Source: Flavobacterium sp. (lineage in GTDB: Bacteria > Bacteroidota > Bacteroidia > Flavobacteriales > Flavobacteriaceae). From it: a stretch of 32,490 nucleotides of DNA. Made by a program: the position numbers and the translations under genes. Under the pieces are notes generated by a model, which did not search any database, was not told where the DNA came from, and saw only the letters and a program-made list of their open reading frames with translations. The stretch is from positions 1-32,490 of the forward strand of contig JASLID010000122.1 in assembly GCA_030153045.1 (NCBI GenBank). Direction: 5' to 3'. Shown here one piece after another: positions 1 through 8,283 of the stretch (position 1 is its first letter; the number at the start of each line of letters is the position of its first letter).

Positions 1-26
1 GAAAGGATTTTTTTAACTAAAATAAC

Positions 27-671
27 ATGACATTAATAGACAACACTATACTTTTCGTAAAGCAACAACTCGAAAATGCCGAAGGCGGACACGATTGGTT
101 TCATATGGAACGCGTATACAAAAATGCTGTTTTAATTGCTAAAGAAGAAGATTGTGATGAAACTGTGGTAAAATTAGGCGCGCTGCTTCATGACATTGCC
201 GATAGTAAATTTCACGATGGTGATGAAACCGTTGGACCAAGAGTAGCCCGAGAATTCCTTGAATCAGAAAATGTGGATGAAGAAACGATTCAACACGTGA
301 TTAATATCATCGAAAACATTTCTTTTAAAGGCGGAAACTTCGAGAAAAAATTCCATTCGATAGAATTAGACATTGTACAAGATGCCGACCGATTGGATGC
401 TTTAGGAGCGATTGGAATCGCGAGAACATTCAATTATGGCGGATTCAAAAACAGAACGTTATACAATCCGGAGATTCAACCCAACCTCAACATGAATAAG
501 GAAGAATACAAAAATTCGGAATCGCCAACATTGAATCATTTCTACGAAAAATTATTGCTTCTAAAGGATAAGATGAACACCGAAAGCGGAAAGAAAATCG
601 CTTTGGAACGACACCATTACATGGAAGATTTTCTATCTCAGTTTTATGCTGAGTGGAATGGAGAAAAATAA
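27..671 (+). CDS. HD-domain phosphohydrolase (YedJ-like)
   Basis: This 214-residue cytosolic protein matches the HD-superfamily metal-dependent phosphohydrolases of the YedJ type. Visible motifs are H22-D-x-x-H26 with the following R-V, the H55-D56 doublet in ALLHDIAD, and a later DADRLDALGAIG segment supplying the last metal-binding Asp; this order is the HD fold signature. The family hydrolyses phosphate esters or nucleotides, but the substrate here is unknown. No signal peptide or membrane segment is seen. The ATG at 27 gives the normal family length and starts just ahead of the first conserved helix. It is convergent with the serine hydrolase gene and shares a hairpin with it just after the stop. 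The fold is confident; the substrate is not assigned. Confidence 0.85.
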   Translation: MTLIDNTILFVKQQLENAEGGHDWFHMERVYKNAVLIAKEEDCDETVVKLGALLHDIADSKFHDGDETVGPRVAREFLESENVDEETIQHVINIIENISFKGGNFEKKFHSIELDIVQDADRLDALGAIGIARTFNYGGFKNRTLYNPEIQPNLNMNKEEYKNSESPTLNHFYEKLLLLKDKMNTESGKKIALERHHYMEDFLSQFYAEWNGEK

Positions 672-673
672 AA

Positions 674-696
674 AAGAGAACCAAATTGGTTCTCTT
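674..696. terminator. Convergent hairpin terminator
   Basis: Inverted repeat AAGAGAACCAA / TTGGTTCTCTT with a one-base centre, lying between the convergent HD-protein and serine-hydrolase genes. Read on the minus strand it is followed by a run of Ts, so it is a better intrinsic terminator for the serine hydrolase than for the HD gene. Confidence 0.7.
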
Positions 697-697
697 C

Positions 698-1795
698 TTA
701 ATTATAATGAGATTTAATGAGATCAATATAATTCTGAGCGATTTCAGGAATTATATTGATGTGATTATAATGTTTGGAATGTGTCATTCTATTAGCTGAC
801 AATGTTATCACTAGTTTTGCGTTTGGATAAATGTACATATACGTTCGAGAACCAACCCAATTTCCAGCGTGTCCGTAAAAATAGTTGTTGTTTTCATCTT
901 TTTTAGACATTAAACCTATTCCATAATCCGTTCTTTTACCATCGATGGTTTTTTGGGAAGTTATTAGTTTAATTAGAGTTTCTTTTTTAAATAATCTATC
1001 TGGAAATAAAAAAGCATTTCCTAACTTAACTAAATCTTCGGTTGTTGATAAATAGCAACCTTCAGCATAATTAAATGCACAACTAATACCTTCGAAAGCT
1101 TCATAGTTTTTCCTCTTAAAAGAATAAAGTTTTGAAAGATTCTCTTCAACCAATCCTAATGAATCCTTTTTGGTATTAACCATTTTTAGTTTTTCTAAAA
1201 CAAGTTGTTGATTGGCTTTGCCAATTTCTAATCCAGATTTTTTCTCTAACACAAGTCCTAATAATTTATACCCTAAATTACTATACAAATACTTTGTTTG
1301 GGGTTTATGAACCTGATTGTCTCTTTTATAAAATTCAAAGAAATTTTCTTTGTTTACCTTATTGATTGTATCCCAGGTTTCTTCAGAATCATCTCTTTGT
1401 AATCCTGCTAAATGCGCTCCCAATTGTTGTAAAGTAAAATCGTATCCTTTGTGAGGTAACTCCGGAAGATATTTATAAATACTTTGGTCAAAATTAATAG
1501 AATCTGTTTCAGCTAGTCGAGCCAAAGATGCAATGGTTATTGTTTTGGTCACGCTTCCTATGTCAAACTTCGTTTTCGATGGAATAACAGGGATTTTATT
1601 TTCTAAGTCGGCATAACCAAAACCTTCGGAAAATATCAAGGCATCATTATAAGAAATGGAAACCGACACGCCTGGTAAATCTTCTTTTTCTTTATAATTA
1701 AGAATTAATTTGCGTGATTTCTCATTCACTTTATCAAAATTAATTTGCGAAAAACCAAGTATTGGATAAAGCAGAATTAAAGTTAGTAGTTTCAT
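698..1795 (-). CDS. Exported serine hydrolase, beta-lactamase/transpeptidase (class C) fold
   Basis: This 365-residue protein has an N-terminal signal peptide (about residues 1-17, ending FSQ). It carries the three active-site elements of the serine beta-lactamase/DD-peptidase superfamily (Pfam Beta-lactamase, PF00144): S81-V-T-K84 (SxxK nucleophile and base), a YSN triad near residue 170, and a HAG box near residue 310 replacing the usual KTG. The HxG form is typical of esterase and peptidase members rather than true antibiotic-hydrolysing class C enzymes, so a role in peptide or ester hydrolysis in the periplasm is more likely than resistance. It is transcribed alone, between a hairpin upstream (1803-1841) and one downstream. 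The substrate is unknown. Confidence 0.85.
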   Translation of the reverse strand: MKLLTLILLYPILGFSQINFDKVNEKSRKLILNYKEKEDLPGVSVSISYNDALIFSEGFGYADLENKIPVIPSKTKFDIGSVTKTITIASLARLAETDSINFDQSIYKYLPELPHKGYDFTLQQLGAHLAGLQRDDSEETWDTINKVNKENFFEFYKRDNQVHKPQTKYLYSNLGYKLLGLVLEKKSGLEIGKANQQLVLEKLKMVNTKKDSLGLVEENLSKLYSFKRKNYEAFEGISCAFNYAEGCYLSTTEDLVKLGNAFLFPDRLFKKETLIKLITSQKTIDGKRTDYGIGLMSKKDENNNYFYGHAGNWVGSRTYMYIYPNAKLVITLSANRMTHSKHYNHINIIPEIAQNYIDLIKSHYN

Positions 1796-1802
1796 AAACA
1801 GA

Positions 1803-1841
1803 AAAAGCAGTTCTCAATTTTATAAACCGACAACTGCTTTT
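1803..1841 (-). terminator. Intrinsic terminator after the enoyl-CoA hydratase gene
   Basis: Arms AAAAGCAGTT and AACTGCTTTT are separated by a 19-nt loop. On the minus strand the hairpin follows the stop of the enoyl-CoA hydratase gene and runs into a T-rich stretch. It probably ends the hemH-hemJ-kinase-hydratase transcript before the serine hydrolase gene. Confidence 0.6.
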
Positions 1842-1856
1842 GAAATTTTAATTATA

Positions 1857-2639
1857 TTAATTTCCTGTAAACTCTGCTTTTCGTTTTTCTAAAAACGCAG
1901 TAGTTCCTTCTTTAAAATCTTGTGTGGCAAAACATTCACCAAAAGTTCTAATTTCGGTTTGATACCCATTTACACCTTCTTTGAAACCTGCATTTACCGC
2001 TTCAATGGCTTTTGAAATAGCTGTTGGAGAATTTTTCATAATTCGGTTGGCTAAATTCATATACGTTGCTAACAAATCAGCTTGTGGCACAACGTGATTG
2101 ACCAAACCAGTTCTATAAGCGTCTTCGGCAGTAATCATCCCGGCAGTCATAATCATTTCCATTGCACGGCCTTTACCCACTAATTGGGCTAAACGTTGTG
2201 TTCCTCCATATCCTGGAATTACTCCCAAAGAAGTTTCAGGCAATCCCATTTTAGCATTATCTGAAGCAATACGAAAATGACAAGACATGGCTAATTCTAG
2301 TCCACCACCCAAAGCAAATCCGTTGATTGCCGCAATTATTGGCGTCTTCATGTTTTCAACAAAATCGAATAATAATTCTTGTCCTTTTGCAGCTAAAAAC
2401 GCTCCTTCTTTTGCCGAAAAATGTGCAAATTCCGAAATATCAGCACCTGCTACAAATGCTTTTTCTCCGCTTCCGGTAAGGATAATAACTTTTACTTCCG
2501 GATTGGCGTCAATCATTTTTAAGGTGTCGTGCAATTCCTGAATTGTTGCTTTATTTAAAGCGTTTAATTTTTCAGGGCGATTGATAAAAATGGTTGCAAT
2601 TCCTTTTTCATGTTCTAAAATAATATTCTCTAATGCCAT
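1857..2639 (-). CDS. Enoyl-CoA hydratase/isomerase family protein
   Basis: This 260-residue crotonase-fold protein has the normal short-chain enoyl-CoA hydratase length. The oxyanion-hole segments AGADISEF and ALGGGLELA are present. Both catalytic glutamates are seen, one in GGGLELA and one in LPETSLGVIPGYGGTQ, which points to hydration of 2-enoyl-CoA thioesters in fatty-acid or amino-acid catabolism rather than a variant crotonase. It has no signal peptide. It is the last gene of the hemH-hemJ-histidine kinase run, starting 6 nt after the kinase stop, and a terminator follows. Its metabolic link with haem synthesis is not obvious; co-transcription may simply be conserved neighbourhood. The exact acyl chain preference cannot be read from the sequence. 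Confidence 0.9.
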   Translation of the reverse strand: MALENIILEHEKGIATIFINRPEKLNALNKATIQELHDTLKMIDANPEVKVIILTGSGEKAFVAGADISEFAHFSAKEGAFLAAKGQELLFDFVENMKTPIIAAINGFALGGGLELAMSCHFRIASDNAKMGLPETSLGVIPGYGGTQRLAQLVGKGRAMEMIMTAGMITAEDAYRTGLVNHVVPQADLLATYMNLANRIMKNSPTAISKAIEAVNAGFKEGVNGYQTEIRTFGECFATQDFKEGTTAFLEKRKAEFTGN

Positions 2640-2645
2640 GTTGTG

Positions 2646-4118
2646 TTAATTTATAATTGGTAATGTAACTTTAAATGTGGTCCCTTTATTTATTTTTGAT
2701 TCAAAAGTAATTGATCCGTGATAATTTTCAATGATGTTTTTTATAATGGCTAATCCTAATCCCATTCCACTGGTTTTAGTCGTAAATTTAGGCTCGAATA
2801 TTCTCTCAAAATCTTCTTGTGCAATTCCTTTTCCGTTGTCTTTAACTTGAATAACCACGTTGTTGGCTGCTTTTTTTACAATTACCTCAATCTTTTTTAA
2901 TTCTCGTTCTTCTGGAATAGATTGTATTGCGTTTTTAACCAAATTGGTAATAACTCGAATAAGTTGCGTTCTATCTATTTTGGTAATTACTTCATCTGTT
3001 TCTGACGAAAAATGAATGTACTCTTCGTTGAAGATATCCAAAGAGAGTTTTACAACATCCACAACGTTTAGTGTTTCGTTTTGCTGTGCCGGCATCGAAG
3101 CAAAGTTTGAAAATGCCGATGCTACCGAGCTCATCGTATCTATTTGTTGTATTAATATTTTAGAAAAATCGTTGATTTTTTGAGTGGCTTGAGGATCATC
3201 GGGCTTAAATCGCATTTGAAAACTCTGCACCGTTAATCGCATGGGTGTAAGCGGATTTTTTATTTCGTGTGCTACTTGTTTGGCCATTTCACGCCAAGCT
3301 TCTTCTCGCTCACTTTGGGCTAGCTTATTAGCGCTTTCCTCCAATTCATCAATCATTTTATTATAGGAAAAAATCAAACGATCAATTTCATTACTGTTGG
3401 TAACCAAATCGATTTTTCTATTTTTCTCGGTCAAACTGGTTTCGGTTAATCTATCAGAAATGGTTTTTAGCGATTTTGTAATATATCTTGACAAGTAGTA
3501 AGCAATCCAAATAGAAATTAAAATCATTCCCATATAAACTAATCCAAATATCTTTAAGAAATTTTGAATTTCATTTTTGTAATAACTATCATCTTGTTTG
3601 TAAGGCAATCTAATAATCCCTATGGGTTTGTTTTCAATATGATCCATTAAATAACTATATGAAAACTGATAGGTATCTTCTTTAGTTTCGGCCAAACTTA
3701 CATATCGGTTATCTTTAGAAACTTTAATCTGATGAATAATATTTTCCGAAAGAGTTGGCCCTATTTGTCCTTTTATTATGGGCGCTCTAGAATTAATAAC
3801 CAATAGCCCTGACATATCATAAATATCGATTTCAAGGTTATGAATATCTGATATTTCAAATATTCTCCCTTCAAATATAGAATGGAGGTTAAAAGTTGTT
3901 AGCGGATGCGGTGTGGTTGACAAAACATACTCCATGTGTTGCTTAATTTGTTGTTCTTTACGCAACAACCTTTCTTGATGGTACTCCTGACTTTCAAACT
4001 GAAAATGCAATATAGAAACCAACGCAATTAATACCGAAGAAATAACTGTGACAAGAATCATGGCTAAAAAGATTCTTACACGCAATGACCAACTTTTAAC
4101 TGTAAAAAGTGTATTCAT
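2646..4118 (-). CDS. NtrY-like membrane sensor histidine kinase (orphan)
   Basis: A 490-residue inner-membrane kinase. The order is TM1 at about residues 10-35, a periplasmic sensor of about 150 residues with no family I recognise, TM2 at about 187-210, a HAMP-like linker, then a HisKA helix with phospho-acceptor H284 in VAHEIKNPLTP. An HATPase domain follows with the N box (NLVKNAIQS), G1 (DNGKGI), F box and G2 (GMGLGLAI). The VAHEIKNPLTPMRLT form is typical of NtrY-type kinases. No response regulator lies in the window, so the partner is encoded elsewhere. The start codon directly abuts the hemJ stop, so the two are translationally close. Sitting between hemJ and an enoyl-CoA hydratase gene in the hemH operon, it could sense redox or envelope state, but its signal is unknown. 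Confidence 0.9.
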   Translation of the reverse strand: MNTLFTVKSWSLRVRIFLAMILVTVISSVLIALVSILHFQFESQEYHQERLLRKEQQIKQHMEYVLSTTPHPLTTFNLHSIFEGRIFEISDIHNLEIDIYDMSGLLVINSRAPIIKGQIGPTLSENIIHQIKVSKDNRYVSLAETKEDTYQFSYSYLMDHIENKPIGIIRLPYKQDDSYYKNEIQNFLKIFGLVYMGMILISIWIAYYLSRYITKSLKTISDRLTETSLTEKNRKIDLVTNSNEIDRLIFSYNKMIDELEESANKLAQSEREEAWREMAKQVAHEIKNPLTPMRLTVQSFQMRFKPDDPQATQKINDFSKILIQQIDTMSSVASAFSNFASMPAQQNETLNVVDVVKLSLDIFNEEYIHFSSETDEVITKIDRTQLIRVITNLVKNAIQSIPEERELKKIEVIVKKAANNVVIQVKDNGKGIAQEDFERIFEPKFTTKTSGMGLGLAIIKNIIENYHGSITFESKINKGTTFKVTLPIIN

Positions 4119-4670
4119 TTATTGATTTCTTTCTCGGATGCGTTTATATAGTTTATACCCTAACATTAAAAGTACTGAAAAAAGTACAATTCCAATAACG
4201 CCAAAAATCCAGTTGAATTCATTTTTTAACACCACTAAAAAAACGATTGAAAATAAAATTATGGTGGCTCCTTCGTTCCAAATTCTAAAAAAATTAGACG
4301 TATATTTTGTTTCGTTCTTTTGTAATTGTGTAAAAATTTGATGGCATTTTAAATGGTACAAATACAGCACAAAAACAAAGCCAAGTTTAACGTGCATCCA
4401 TGGCATTTGCAGCCAAGCTCTCCCTAAATCTGTAAAAAAAAGCATCCAAAAAGCAAAAAAACTGGCTAAAATAGCGCTTGGCCAAGTGATGATATACCAT
4501 AATCGGTATTGCATTAATTGGTATTGTTTTATTAGAATGCTTTGTTCTGGCTCCAGTTTTTGCCTAGCTTCTGTATGGTATACAAACAACCTAACCATGT
4601 AAAACAACCCTGAAAACCAGGTTATCACGAAAATAAGGTGCAGGGATTTAAGGTAGTTGTATATTTCCAT
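4119..4670 (-). CDS. hemJ: HemJ-type protoporphyrinogen IX oxidase (often labelled CopD family)
   Basis: A 183-residue integral membrane protein with about four to five hydrophobic segments. It shows the HemJ (UPF0093) signature residues: an N-terminal LHLIFVITWFSGLFYM segment with H11, a central PWMHVKLGF with H93 and K95, and a late FRIWNE box. Established knowledge: HemJ oxidises protoporphyrinogen IX to protoporphyrin IX in many bacteria lacking HemG and HemY, and the Synechocystis protein is a b-type haem protein. Here it lies 5 nt downstream of ferrochelatase, the next enzyme in the pathway, and no HemG or HemY is seen in the window. A generic CopD (copper) label would be misleading; the pathway context makes HemJ the better call. 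Confidence 0.88.
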   Translation of the reverse strand: MEIYNYLKSLHLIFVITWFSGLFYMVRLFVYHTEARQKLEPEQSILIKQYQLMQYRLWYIITWPSAILASFFAFWMLFFTDLGRAWLQMPWMHVKLGFVFVLYLYHLKCHQIFTQLQKNETKYTSNFFRIWNEGATIILFSIVFLVVLKNEFNWIFGVIGIVLFSVLLMLGYKLYKRIRERNQ

Positions 4671-4675
4671 TTGAA

Positions 4676-5692
4676 TTAATTTTTAGCCCAATTGGTAATC
4701 CATTGTGCAATGGTGTCCATCCAAGCATCGTCGTCATTTAAACAAGGTATTGCTTTAAAATTAACACCTCCGTGTTCTTTGAACTGATGGTCTGCCTCCA
4801 TGGCAATTTCTTCCAGTGTTTCAAGACAATCTGCCACAAATGCCGGAGTGACTACTGCTAAATTTTTAATTCCTTTTTCTGGCATTTTATTAATTTCGAT
4901 GTCGGTATACGGCTCTAGCCATTTATCTCCTGCCAAACGAGATTGAAATGTTTGGCTGTATTTTTCTTTAGGGATATTCAATAATTCGACTACCAGTTTT
5001 GTAGTTTCATAACATTGATGACGGTAACAAAATTCGTGTGCAGGTGAAGCAGTAACACAACAAGAACCATCTATTTTACAATGTGATTTGGTTATATCGG
5101 TCTTGCGAATATGACGTTCTGGAATTCCGTGGTAAGAAAACAATAGGTGATCATAATCAAATCCTTCTAGGTGTTTTTTTATGGAATCAGCTAAATTTTT
5201 GATATAGTCTGGTTTGTTGTAAAATGCAGGCACTATGGTGAATTTCATATTTGGAAATTGCTTTTTCCTGATTTCTTCAGCCAATGCAATAACCGTTGTT
5301 GTAGAAGCCATAGCGTTTTGTGGATATAACGGAAATAACATAACTTCAGTCACTCCTTTATCTTGTAATTCCTGTAAACCATTTAAAATAGATGGTTGCC
5401 CATAACGCATAGCCAAACTTACAGGCAAATTAACCCTGTCTTGGACTTTTTCATGTGTCTTTTTCGAAATATTTATAAGCGGAGAACCTTCCGGTGTCCA
5501 AATTTTCTGATAAGCTTCGGCTGATTTCTCTGGTCTTTTTCTTAAAATAATCCCTCGAACTAAAAATGCTCTTAATAAATATGGTACATCAATAACATAT
5601 TTATCCATTAAAAATTCGTCTAAATAAACTTTAACGTCTTTTGGGTCAGTACTTTCCGGGGAACCTAAATTAACTAATAATACTCCTTTCAT
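4676..5692 (-). CDS. hemH: Ferrochelatase
   Basis: HemH inserts Fe2+ into protoporphyrin IX to make protohaem. The N-terminus (KGVLLVNLGSPEST) and the catalytic histidine motif SYHGIPERH are visible, and the 338-residue length is normal. I chose the ATG at 5692 because the longer frame (to 5722) adds ten non-conserved residues before the VLLVNLG strand. An unusual cluster of five cysteines (C205, C211, C212, C222, C227) follows the SYHG motif; some bacterial ferrochelatases bind a [2Fe-2S] cluster through such an internal segment, so this may be an Fe-S form. It is the first gene of the minus-strand operon with hemJ 5 nt downstream. About 209 nt of non-coding DNA separates it from the divergent secreted-paralogue operon. 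Confidence 0.96.
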   Translation of the reverse strand: MKGVLLVNLGSPESTDPKDVKVYLDEFLMDKYVIDVPYLLRAFLVRGIILRKRPEKSAEAYQKIWTPEGSPLINISKKTHEKVQDRVNLPVSLAMRYGQPSILNGLQELQDKGVTEVMLFPLYPQNAMASTTTVIALAEEIRKKQFPNMKFTIVPAFYNKPDYIKNLADSIKKHLEGFDYDHLLFSYHGIPERHIRKTDITKSHCKIDGSCCVTASPAHEFCYRHQCYETTKLVVELLNIPKEKYSQTFQSRLAGDKWLEPYTDIEINKMPEKGIKNLAVVTPAFVADCLETLEEIAMEADHQFKEHGGVNFKAIPCLNDDDAWMDTIAQWITNWAKN

Positions 5693-5901
5693 TCTCTGTT
5701 TTAATATTTTATAAAAATACAAATTCTAATTATTTAAAAACAGAAAAAATTGAAGCATCTGAAAATATAAAATTTTAACATTTGTTACGGTTTTTCCTCG
5801 TCTAAAACGCATTTAAACGATTATTTAATACTGTGTAACGTCTTTTTTGGGTGGTATCATTTGTTTTATACACTTTTATCCTGTTTCCAAAAACAAAAAC
5901 T

Positions 5902-6639
5902 ATGAGAAAATTTTACTTTTCCGTATTCATGCTTTTTTGTGCCCATATTTTTGCTCAAACTGGCGTCGGAATTGGCACTACAAACCCACAAAAAACTTTG
6001 CACTTAGCCTCAGCATCTGGAACAATTCGAGTTGATGGCTTAAACTCTCCTAACCATAATTTCAATGGCGGAGGAGTTAACAAAACCTTTCCTTTATTTG
6101 TTAACAACACTGGTGATTTAACTTTAACAATGGCTACTTTTCAAAACAGTGATGGAACCGATGCTATCACTTCTTCGACTCCTTTTGTTACAACTTCAAT
6201 TACTGTTCCAACAACTCTTACAGCACCTAATAACGGCGCAAGATCAGCGACAATTTTACCTTATACGATAACGCTAACCAGACCCGCTGTTTTAGAAATT
6301 AAATACAGTCTTAGTTACGAAATACTATTAAACGCTTCAACAAAACTTAAAAGTGATAGAGCGAGAAGAGTGTCTACTTTTTATACTGTTGATGGAGGGA
6401 CAAGAAGGTACGGTCAAGCGTCTAAATGCTATTTTAACAACAATACAGTAATTGGCGGAGATCCAGCTATAAATTGCGCTCAAGGGATTTTATTTAACAG
6501 TAGTACGACTTATATAAACTTAACAGCCGGTTCACACACTATAAATTTTGTGGGAGAAGTAAATACAGGTACAAGTAACGATCCAACACTGGTTAATTTT
6601 GCTATTGGTACCGATTCTGTTTTTATGCGCATCTATTAA
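5902..6639 (+). CDS. Secreted GIGTxxP-family protein, paralogue 1 of 3
   Basis: A 245-residue protein with a signal peptide (about residues 1-18, ending IFAQ). The mature N-terminus reads GVGIGTTNPQKTLH, followed by a TIRVDGLNS motif and a LFVNNTGDLTL strand, then a beta-rich body with a conserved AVLEIKYSLSY element. It ends FMRIY with no T9SS sorting domain. The ATG at 5902 is preferred to an upstream in-frame start (5851) because it begins a clean signal peptide. GIGTxxPxxxLH headers occur in many exported Bacteroidota proteins and resemble phage tail-fibre head motifs, but I cannot name a function. It leads a three-gene operon of paralogues: the next start is 2 nt after this stop. Exported location is confident; role is unknown. 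Confidence 0.75.
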   Translation: MRKFYFSVFMLFCAHIFAQTGVGIGTTNPQKTLHLASASGTIRVDGLNSPNHNFNGGGVNKTFPLFVNNTGDLTLTMATFQNSDGTDAITSSTPFVTTSITVPTTLTAPNNGARSATILPYTITLTRPAVLEIKYSLSYEILLNASTKLKSDRARRVSTFYTVDGGTRRYGQASKCYFNNNTVIGGDPAINCAQGILFNSSTTYINLTAGSHTINFVGEVNTGTSNDPTLVNFAIGTDSVFMRIY

Positions 6640-6641
6640 AT

Positions 6642-7433
6642 ATGAAAATTATGAAGAAAACATTACTCGTATTATTGCTTTTTTATGGTTCTTTTTTAAG
6701 CGCTCAAGTTGGTATCGGAACAGCTATTCCTCAAAAAGAGTTACACATTGCTGGCCCAACATCAACTATTAGAATTGAAAAATTAAACGCTATTAACTGT
6801 CCAACATTTAACAAAGGTGGTACTAGTTTAACTCCTGTTTTTGTTGACAAAGATGGAGAACTTACCCTTTCTCCTCCTGGGCATAATGGCTCAAATCCAG
6901 CTGGAACAATAGCTCCGTTAAATTTCTTGATAAATGTGGGCGATTTTATCCCTAACAACTTAGACGGAAGCAATATTGGAAGAGGTGTTGTTGTAAATAA
7001 TCCAACAACAGCAACAACCGCAAATTCATTTTTAATTTCCGTTCCATTTTCTTCGCCGCAGAGCGCACTAATAGAAGTTAAGTATGGTGTAACTGTATTA
7101 ATGTCTCAAGGTGATTTAAACACTCCTGCTTATACTGTTTTTACCGACAAATCGGCAAGAAGTTTTGATGTCTATTTTTGTATTGATTTAAACAATAACG
7201 GTCTTGATGCAGCTGAATTATCTAAAAGATATGGCTACAAGGGACAAGCATATGGTACAGGTGGTTTAGGGATTTTGGGATACCCATATATGAATAGTCA
7301 TGGATATGCCAACATACCCGCAGGAAATCACTCATTACATTTTTTCGCTGAAACTTTAGATGGGGCAAACAAATTCACGAGTGTCGGTTTTGGTGGGGAT
7401 ATTGATTATTTAAAAATAAGACTATTTAATTAG
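6642..7433 (+). CDS. Secreted GIGTxxP-family protein, paralogue 2 of 3
   Basis: This 263-residue exported protein has a signal peptide ending LSAQ. The ATG at 6651 (MKKTLLVLLL) is an equally plausible start. The header VGIGTAIPQKELHIAG is followed by TIRIEKLNA, a PVFVDKDGELTL strand, the ALIEVKYGVTV element and a late IPAGNHSLHFFAE strand, all matching its two neighbours in order. The middle and C-terminal regions have diverged strongly, so the duplication is old. It contains a segment DLNNNGLDAAE that looks like a loose Ca-binding Asp/Asn loop. It ends YLKIRLFN without a sorting domain. Gaps of 2 and 6 nt to the flanking paralogues indicate one transcript. Function unknown. Confidence 0.75.
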   Translation: MKIMKKTLLVLLLFYGSFLSAQVGIGTAIPQKELHIAGPTSTIRIEKLNAINCPTFNKGGTSLTPVFVDKDGELTLSPPGHNGSNPAGTIAPLNFLINVGDFIPNNLDGSNIGRGVVVNNPTTATTANSFLISVPFSSPQSALIEVKYGVTVLMSQGDLNTPAYTVFTDKSARSFDVYFCIDLNNNGLDAAELSKRYGYKGQAYGTGGLGILGYPYMNSHGYANIPAGNHSLHFFAETLDGANKFTSVGFGGDIDYLKIRLFN

Positions 7434-7439
7434 GACGAT

Positions 7440-8237
7440 ATGAAAAAGACATTTTATATAATTACAGGTTTCTTTTTTTTAAATCTGAATGCACAAATAG
7501 GAATTAATACCTCTTCCCCTCAAGAAGAATTACATGTTGCAGGTTCAACATCTTCCATTAGAATTGATGGATTAAATTCAACAAACAACTCTTTAAACAT
7601 TGGAAATAATGGAAACTCTAGGGTTTTTGTAAATGCTAATGGAGATCTCGTTTTAGGTCAAGCTGCTAATAATGTAGCTGTTTTATTTAGCCCAGATGAT
7701 TACTTACTCAGCAATGAAGCCAACCCGAGTTCATTTAATCAAACAGGTACTGGATCCGGATATCAGCAAGTAGGCGAACCCAATGCATACGGCGAAGGTT
7801 TGTCACAATTTACATTATCTAAAAATGCTATTATTGAAATAAATTATGCGCTTTCTTGGAGACTAAAGAAAAACAACTCCACACTTGTAGATGATGGTGG
7901 CGCAAGAATTGTTCAATCTTTAGTTAGACTTTATAAATGGGATCTTCTAGGGAATGCTGTTGGATATGTTACAACAGATTTAGAGGGAATTCCAATAATT
8001 TTAAGCGGAGCATTAGGACTAAACGGACAGTTTTACACTAATAATAATGGTAGCGATGGCGCTTCTAATTTGTTTCACAACACAGGAACTGATTATGTTA
8101 GCTTAGGTCCTGGAATTTACAGACCTATGTTTTTCGTTCAAGTTGCAGTAAGTAATACAATGGGAACCGGAGCAATTCAATTTTCTTGCGGTGCCGGACA
8201 AGATGAAATGCAAGTTATTGCACACTATTATAATTAA
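7440..8237 (+). CDS. Secreted GIGTxxP-family protein, paralogue 3 of 3
   Basis: This 265-residue exported protein has a signal peptide ending LNAQ and the family header IGINTSSPQEELHVAG, then SIRIDGLNS, a RVFVNANGDLVL strand and the AIIEINYALSW element. The C-terminal part is beta-rich, with a GPGIYRPMFFVQVAV strand aligning with the AGxH strand of the other two copies. It ends MQVIAHYYN, again with no T9SS sorting domain. It is the last gene of the three-paralogue operon and is followed 17 nt later by a strong bidirectional hairpin. It could be a surface or filament component or a binding protein, but nothing in the sequence decides this. Confidence 0.75.
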   Translation: MKKTFYIITGFFFLNLNAQIGINTSSPQEELHVAGSTSSIRIDGLNSTNNSLNIGNNGNSRVFVNANGDLVLGQAANNVAVLFSPDDYLLSNEANPSSFNQTGTGSGYQQVGEPNAYGEGLSQFTLSKNAIIEINYALSWRLKKNNSTLVDDGGARIVQSLVRLYKWDLLGNAVGYVTTDLEGIPIILSGALGLNGQFYTNNNGSDGASNLFHNTGTDYVSLGPGIYRPMFFVQVAVSNTMGTGAIQFSCGAGQDEMQVIAHYYN

Positions 8238-8253
8238 TACTATATCTCATTAT

Positions 8254-8283
8254 AAAAAACGCGACCACTTGGTCGCGTTTTTT
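8254..8283. terminator. Bidirectional intrinsic terminator
   Basis: Perfect inverted repeat AAAAAACGCGACCA / TGGTCGCGTTTTTT with a 2-nt centre, placed between the convergent paralogue-3 and AraC-regulator genes. It has a GC-rich core and a T run on both strands. The last bases overlap the stop codon of the AraC gene. Confidence 0.9.

Noticed and set aside
698..1795. Possible antibiotic-resistance beta-lactamase
   Set aside because: The third motif is HAG rather than KTG and the context is not mobile, so a general serine hydrolase is the safer call.
4119..4670. Copper resistance protein CopD
   Set aside because: HemJ signature residues and adjacency to hemH outweigh the generic superfamily resemblance.
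5790..5901. Promoter search upstream of the secreted-paralogue operon
   Set aside because: A TTTG at 5846-5849 is present, but the spaced -7 candidate TACACTTT matches TAnnTTTG too poorly to call.
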